From: Anaerolineales bacterium
GTDB lineage: Bacteria; Chloroflexota; Anaerolineae; Anaerolineales; UBA6663
Assembly: GCA_020850595.1 (NCBI GenBank)
Contig: JADZEK010000049.1
Span: 1 to 64,000 of the forward strand
Direction: 5' to 3'
Length of the DNA stretch: 64,000 nucleotides
Positions within the stretch are counted from its first letter, which is position 1; every line of letters begins with the position of its first letter. This document shows positions 59,318-64,000 of this stretch, one piece after another. The notes below the pieces were generated by a model. That model did not search any database. It was not told the origin of the DNA and saw only the letters and a program-made list of their open reading frames with translations. The position numbers and the translations under genes are program-made.

Positions 59318-60997
59318 CTAACTCGGCCTGGGCCGCCCCTCGGCCGCGCAATGGCGGCAGTCAAAACGCTCAGCCGCTACGATGGCCTGATCGGCGCTCC
59401 AGAAGAAGTGACTGTCCCCAATCGCCTCGCGCAACCCGCCGCGCTCCAACATGCGCCGCACTGCCTCACTCGCGCCGGCGACCATCAGCCGGCCGCCCTT
59501 GTGCGTCAGCCTCTCGTGCAGCGCCAGCATGACTTGCAGCCCAGAGGTGTCCACCAGCGGCACCCCGCGCATCGAGAGGATCAGCGCGTGCGTGTCGCCT
59601 AGCTTCGCGAAGGCTTCATTGAACGCGCCGGTGGCGGCGAAGAACAGCGGGCCGGTCAGGTAGGCCACCTGCACGTGTCGGCAGCGTCCGGCCGTCTCAA
59701 TGCCGCGCTGGCGCAGCCGCTCCACATCCACCACCTGCACGTCCACGCTCAGGCTGGCAATCTGGTTCAGAAACACCGCGCCCGACAAGAACGCGCCGAT
59801 GACGATGGCCTGCGTCAGGTCGAGCGTGATCGTCGCCAGCAGCGTGATCGCAAACGTCACCATGGCTGTCTTGAAGCGCCGCCCGAAAATGTAGCCAATC
59901 GCCTCCCACTCATTCATCCGCCAGGCCGTTACCATCAGCACGCCCGCCAGCGCCGCCAGTGGGATGCGCGACATCACCGGGGCCAGGATGAACATGCTTG
60001 CCAGCAGCGCCAGGGCATGGATGACGCTCACCAGTCGCGTCTGCCCGCCGCTCCGGATGCCCACGCTGGTGCGCGCGATGGCGGCCGTCGCCGGCACCCC
60101 GCCGAAAAACGGGATCAGCACGTTGCCCAGGCCCTGCGCCACCAATTCCTGGTTGGCCTGTAGGCGGATGCCCGTCATGTTGCTGGCGACTGCTCCGCAC
60201 AGCAAGCTTTCCACCGCGCCCAGGGCCGTGATCGTCAGCGTCGGCGCGATGAACTCCGTCAGCCGGTCCCACGGTATGCCCGAAAGCGCCAGCCGATCAG
60301 CCAGCAGCAGCGTCCGCGGGATATCGCCGATGGCGGCGACTGGCCAGCCGGTGACGACCGCCAGCAGCGTGGCGAGGATAATACCCAGCAGGGAGGCCGG
60401 GAAGCGCCCCGCCCAGCGCTTCGGCCACACCGCCATCGTTACCACGACCAGCAGCCCTACCCCCACGGCCTGCCAGTTCGGCGTGAAACCGCCGCGCGCA
60501 TACCCCAGCAGTTTGAGCGCCGCCGACTCCGTCGCCGGGGTCGTCACGCCGAGCAAGTTGTCAATCTGCCCGATGAAGATGATCAGCGCGATGCCGGAAG
60601 TAAAGCCGCTGATGACGGGCGCCGGGATGAAAGCGATGAAGCGCCCCAGCCGCAGTAAGCCGATGACCAGCAGCAGTGCGCCGGCCAGCGCGCCCGCCAC
60701 CCATACGCCGGTCAGGCCGTACTTGCCCGCCAGCACGATCAGCACCGCGCTCATCGCGCCCGTCGGCCCCGAAATCTGGTACGGCGCGCCCGACAGCCCC
60801 CCGATGACCAACCCGGCCAAGATCGCCGTCACCAGCCCCGCGCTGGCCGTTGCGCCGGAGGCCACCCCGAACGCCAGCGCCAGGGGCAGCGCAACCGCGG
60901 CCACCGTTAGGCCGGCCAGCACGTCTTGGCGGAACTTGGCGGAGTTGTAGCCGTGAAACTCGTCGCGCAGCAAGCGCAGAAAACTGCGGTGAGGCAT
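59318..60997 (-). CDS. SulP-family anion transporter with STAS domain
   Basis: A 559-residue transporter. The start at 60997 has GGGAGGG upstream. About 12-14 membrane segments fill residues 25-415, including the family strand LTVAAVALPLALAFGVASG, QISGPTGAMSAVLIVL and NVLIPFFGGVPATAAIARTSV. A STAS domain occupies about 430-545 (ILSMRGVPLVDTSGLQVML). Members carry sulfate, bicarbonate or other anions by symport or exchange; the exact ion cannot be read here. Confidence 0.9.
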   Translation of the reverse strand: MPHRSFLRLLRDEFHGYNSAKFRQDVLAGLTVAAVALPLALAFGVASGATASAGLVTAILAGLVIGGLSGAPYQISGPTGAMSAVLIVLAGKYGLTGVWVAGALAGALLLVIGLLRLGRFIAFIPAPVISGFTSGIALIIFIGQIDNLLGVTTPATESAALKLLGYARGGFTPNWQAVGVGLLVVVTMAVWPKRWAGRFPASLLGIILATLLAVVTGWPVAAIGDIPRTLLLADRLALSGIPWDRLTEFIAPTLTITALGAVESLLCGAVASNMTGIRLQANQELVAQGLGNVLIPFFGGVPATAAIARTSVGIRSGGQTRLVSVIHALALLASMFILAPVMSRIPLAALAGVLMVTAWRMNEWEAIGYIFGRRFKTAMVTFAITLLATITLDLTQAIVIGAFLSGAVFLNQIASLSVDVQVVDVERLRQRGIETAGRCRHVQVAYLTGPLFFAATGAFNEAFAKLGDTHALILSMRGVPLVDTSGLQVMLALHERLTHKGGRLMVAGASEAVRRMLERGGLREAIGDSHFFWSADQAIVAAERFDCRHCAAEGRPRPS

Positions 60998-61154
60998 GGC
61001 GCCCTCCCAGGCGTGACTCCCCAAAGCGTTGCCGGTCCAGAGCGACGAACAACGCCGGTGGGGATGGATCGAATTAATCGCTAAGGTGCGCCATGATTAT
61101 ACGCCCGCCTCTGCCCTTGCATCCATGCCGCCAACCTACTAGAATGCCCGAGCG

Positions 61155-63791
61155 ATGTCGTCCACCGATGAAGTGCCCTTCCGCCGCCAATACCTGGAAG
61201 CCAAGCGCCAACACCCCGGCGCGATCATGCTCTTTCGCATGGGCGATTTCTACGAGACCTTCGACGGCGACGCTGAGCTTGTGGCCCGCGAGCTCGACCT
61301 CATCCTCACTCGCAAGGCCGCCGGCAAGCAGGGCTACGTGCCCATGGCCGGCCTCCCCCACCATGCCGCTGAGAGCTACATCGCGCGCCTGATCGCCAAG
61401 GGCTACCACGTCGCCATCTGCGAGCAGACCAGCACCGAAGCCGTTAAGGGCCTGTTCAAGCGCGAGGTCGTGCGCGTTGTCACGCCCGGCACCGTCGTCG
61501 AGCCGGGCATGCTCGACGCCCAGCGCAACAACTACCTTGCCGCGGTGGTATTCTCCCCAACCGCCGATCGCGCGGCCGTCGCCCACGCCGACATCACCAC
61601 TGGCGAATTCGCGGTGACGCAGCTCTCCGGCGGCGACACGCCCGCCGCCGTGCGCCACGAGCTGCTGCGCCTGCGCCCCGCCGAACTGCTGCTGCCCGAC
61701 GGCAGCCAGCCGTCCGCCGCCCTCGAGGCTGTGCCCGCGCCGCGTACGCCGCTGGCGGCCTGGAAGTTTGACGGCGGTCAGGCGCGCAACCTCCTCCTGG
61801 ATCACTTCAAGGTGGAAACGCTGGCTGCTTTCGGGCTGGACGGCTCGCCGCTCATGGCCGGCGCTTGCGGGGCGATCTTGGCTTATGTCAAGGACACGCA
61901 GCCCGCCGCCCTAACTTTGCTCAGCAGCCTGCGCACCTACGCCCTTGACGACTACATGACGCTCGATGCGGCCACGCGCCGCAACCTGGAGCTGACCGAG
62001 ACCCTGCGCGGCGGACAGGTCAAGGGTTCGCTGCTGGGCGTCCTCGACCAGACCATCACCGCCATGGGCGCGCGTCTCCTGCGTCTGTGGGTCACGCAAC
62101 CGCTGCTCGACCGAACCCGCATCGAAGCGCGCCTCGACCAGGTGGCCGCCTTTCACGCCGAGGGCCTGGCCCGCGCCGAGACGCGCGCGCTCCTCAAGCC
62201 GCTGGCCGACCTAGAACGCATTACCAATCGCGTCGTGGGCGGCTCAGCCCATCCGCGCGATCTCGTCGCGCTGCGCGCTACGCTGGCGGCCGTGCCCGCC
62301 ATAGCCGAGCGCCTGCGCGCCGCGGCGGCCGCCGCCGCCGGCGGTCCCGGCGCTGCCCTGGCCGGCCCGGCGGGCGCCATAGACCCGTGCGAACCCGTCC
62401 ACGACCTGCTGGCCCGCGCCATCGCCGATGACCCGCCCGCCGTGCTCGCGCGCCCCGGCATCATTCGCCCCGGCTACTCGGCCGAACTGGATGGCATTCA
62501 AGCGGCCGCGCGCCATGCCCGCGAGTGGATCGCCGGGCTGGAGAAAGTAGAGCGCGAGCGCACCGGCCTCCGCGGCCTCAAGGTCAGCTACAACAAAGTC
62601 TTCGGCTACTACCTCGAGCTTAGCCGTGGCCAGAGTGATCAGGCGCCCGAAAACTACATTCGCAAGCAGACGCTGGTCAACGCCGAGCGCTACATCACCC
62701 CCGAGCTGAAAGAATACGAGACGCTGGTGCTGAATGCCGACGAGCGCATCCTCGAAATCGAGACGCGCCTCTTCCGCGAAATCTGCGGCGAGATCAGCCG
62801 GCATGTCGCCGCGCTCCTGGCGACCGCGCGCGCCTTGGCCCAGCTCGATGTGGCCGCTGGTCTGGCGGAGGTCGCCGGCCGCCAGGCCTACGTGCGCCCT
62901 GTCTTCACCGCCGGCGGCGAATACACGGTGCGCGGCGGGCGGCACCCGGTAGTGGAACAATATCTGCCCGAGGCCGAGCGCTTCGTGCCCAACGATATCG
63001 TCTTCGAGCCGGGCGAGTGTGTGCGCGTCATCACCGGCCCAAACATGGCCGGCAAGAGCACTTACCTCCGCCAGGCCGCTATCATCACCCTCATGGCCCA
63101 AATGGGCAGCTTCGTGCCGGCCGCTTCGGCGCGGTTGGGCCTCGTTGATCGCATCTTCACTCGCATCGGCGCGCAGGACGAAATCCACGCCGGGCAGTCC
63201 ACCTTCATGGTCGAAATGGTCGAGACGGCCAACATCCTGCATCACGCCACGCCCCACAGCCTGCTGGTGCTCGATGAAATCGGCCGCGGCACCAGCACCT
63301 ACGACGGCCTGTCGCTAGCCTGGGCCATCGTCGAATACCTGCACAACCACCCGCGCTTGCGCGCCAAGACGCTGTTCGCCACCCACTACCATGAGCTGAC
63401 CGACCTGGCCACGCTGCTGCCCGGGGTGCGCAATTACAACGTGGCCGTGGCCGAAGACGGCGCGACTGACCGGGTGATCTTTCTGCACCGCATCGTCCCC
63501 GGCGGCGCCGATCGCTCCTATGGCATCCATGTGGCCCACCTGGCCGGGTTGCCGCGTCCCGTGGTCAATCGCGCCCAAGAGATCATGGCGCAGCTTGAGG
63601 CCGGCAGCGGCCGCGCCGCGCACCTGCCGCCCCCCGCCGGCGAGGCCGCCCCGCCCGCCCAGCAGATGGCGCTCTTTGCGGCGGACAATCCGCTGCTCGA
63701 CGAACTGCGCGCGCTGGATGCCAATACCATGACGCCGGTGGAAGCCCTGAACAAGCTTTTCGAGTGGCAGGCGCGTTTCAAGCAAACGTGA
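61155..63791 (+). CDS. mutS: DNA mismatch repair protein MutS
   Basis: A full-length 878-residue MutS. Domain I carries the mismatch-wedge motif (MGDFYETF, Phe32 and Glu34). Connector, lever and clamp domains follow, and the ATPase has Walker A GPNMAGKSTYLRQ at about 628, then DEIHAGQSTFMVEM, Walker B SLLVLDEIGRGTSTYDG and the HYHELTDL switch. The tail NTMTPVEALNKLFEWQ is the C-terminal helix typical of MutS1. No ribosome-binding site is obvious. It would normally act with MutL, which is not in the window. Confidence 0.97.
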   Translation: MSSTDEVPFRRQYLEAKRQHPGAIMLFRMGDFYETFDGDAELVARELDLILTRKAAGKQGYVPMAGLPHHAAESYIARLIAKGYHVAICEQTSTEAVKGLFKREVVRVVTPGTVVEPGMLDAQRNNYLAAVVFSPTADRAAVAHADITTGEFAVTQLSGGDTPAAVRHELLRLRPAELLLPDGSQPSAALEAVPAPRTPLAAWKFDGGQARNLLLDHFKVETLAAFGLDGSPLMAGACGAILAYVKDTQPAALTLLSSLRTYALDDYMTLDAATRRNLELTETLRGGQVKGSLLGVLDQTITAMGARLLRLWVTQPLLDRTRIEARLDQVAAFHAEGLARAETRALLKPLADLERITNRVVGGSAHPRDLVALRATLAAVPAIAERLRAAAAAAAGGPGAALAGPAGAIDPCEPVHDLLARAIADDPPAVLARPGIIRPGYSAELDGIQAAARHAREWIAGLEKVERERTGLRGLKVSYNKVFGYYLELSRGQSDQAPENYIRKQTLVNAERYITPELKEYETLVLNADERILEIETRLFREICGEISRHVAALLATARALAQLDVAAGLAEVAGRQAYVRPVFTAGGEYTVRGGRHPVVEQYLPEAERFVPNDIVFEPGECVRVITGPNMAGKSTYLRQAAIITLMAQMGSFVPAASARLGLVDRIFTRIGAQDEIHAGQSTFMVEMVETANILHHATPHSLLVLDEIGRGTSTYDGLSLAWAIVEYLHNHPRLRAKTLFATHYHELTDLATLLPGVRNYNVAVAEDGATDRVIFLHRIVPGGADRSYGIHVAHLAGLPRPVVNRAQEIMAQLEAGSGRAAHLPPPAGEAAPPAQQMALFAADNPLLDELRALDANTMTPVEALNKLFEWQARFKQT

Positions 63792-63795
63792 AGCC

Positions 63796-64000
63796 ATGAC
63801 CGACCCCGCGTCGTTGGAGGCCGCCCGCGCCGCCGCCGTCCGGGTGGGCGTGGAGTTCGACGCCGCCCACGCCCGCCAGTGGCTGCTGGCCGTCTCCGCC
63901 GCCGACCGGGCGCAGGGCTGGGCGCAGGACGCGCAAACCGGCGCGTTTGGCAGCCACATCGCCCTGGCCGACTTCGACGCCGCCGACCTGGACTACTTCC
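63796..64000 (+). CDS. Truncated ORF at right edge, unknown function
   Basis: An ATG four bases after the MutS stop opens a frame that runs off the window (68 codons seen). The visible part is Ala/Asp-rich, with ARQWLLAVSAADR and GAFGSHIALADFDAAD. Codon use agrees with neighbours, and the close spacing suggests co-transcription with mutS. No family recognised. Confidence 0.6.
   Translation, partial: MTDPASLEAARAAAVRVGVEFDAAHARQWLLAVSAADRAQGWAQDAQTGAFGSHIALADFDAADLDYF

Noticed and set aside
1-64000. tRNA or rRNA genes, CRISPR arrays, phage genes or defence systems
   Set aside because: No cloverleaf-like, rRNA-like or regularly spaced repeat pattern, and no phage or nuclease/defence signatures, were found by reading; a dedicated scan could still find a tRNA I missed.

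Overview
This 64 kb, GC-rich window is densely coding. It reads like the chromosome of a free-living heterotroph of the phylum Chloroflexota (Anaerolineae/Caldilineae-like). That placement is an inference from gene style: a MalT-type LuxR regulator, an F420-type LLM oxidoreductase, lipoproteins with Thr/Pro/Ala-rich linkers behind the lipobox, a fused E1 alpha/beta dehydrogenase and many ABC uptake and catabolic operons. No rRNA, tRNA or CRISPR array was seen.

Layout. (1) 0.3-5.0 kb: a LuxR/MalT-like regulator followed by two tandem ketopantoate-reductase-like paralogues. (2) 5.1-16.9 kb, minus strand: one long catabolic operon. From its promoter at about 16.98 kb it runs opine-dehydrogenase-like enzyme, M24 peptidase, family-5 substrate-binding lipoprotein, SDR, MLE-type enolase-superfamily enzyme, LLM oxidoreductase, then DppB-DppC-DppD-DppF. 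The binding protein appears circularly permuted. (3) 17.2-27.3 kb, plus strand: a divergent set with a normally ordered binding protein, isochorismatase-like hydrolase, two permeases without ATPases, a small GatC/AtzG-like protein and an amidase. A decayed opine dehydrogenase/M24 remnant follows, then tautomerase, cysteine-less racemase-like protein, FCD/GntR regulator, RidA and an MFS transporter. The divergent intergenic region carries two FadR-type operator-like sites. Genes at 17.2-23.0 kb look less GC-rich than their neighbours.

(4) 27.5-41.5 kb: a putative sugar-derivative locus. A plus-strand unit (FGGY kinase, SnoaL-like protein, alpha/beta hydrolase) converges on a minus-strand run of BtpA/SgcQ-like protein, two eIF2B-like isomerase homologues, M29 aminopeptidase, DeoR regulator, ribose-type permease, binding protein, ATPase, FGGY kinase, creatininase and ATC-hydrolase-like protein. 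Three predicted promoters here share a TGTTCG-type element at the -10, which suggests one DeoR regulon. The set of enzymes matches no pathway I can name.

(5) 41.6-43.7 kb: an IS110-family element inserted into one copy of a miniature inverted-repeat element; other copies lie at 54.3 and 58.9 kb. (6) 43.8-64 kb: mostly housekeeping or envelope genes. These are a three-repeat lipoprotein, HU, fused E1, MaoC, membrane J-protein, GNAT, a small Cys protein, a secreted HEXXH protease, a CpXC protein, a histidine kinase, a class III aminotransferase, an M50 protease with CBS domains, a SulP transporter, MutS and a truncated ORF at the right edge.

The observations I rate highest are the apparent circular permutation of the binding protein, the eIF2B-like pair lacking the catalytic cysteine within an unassigned pathway with its inferred regulon, and the nested MITE/IS110 structure that preserves an in-window empty site.
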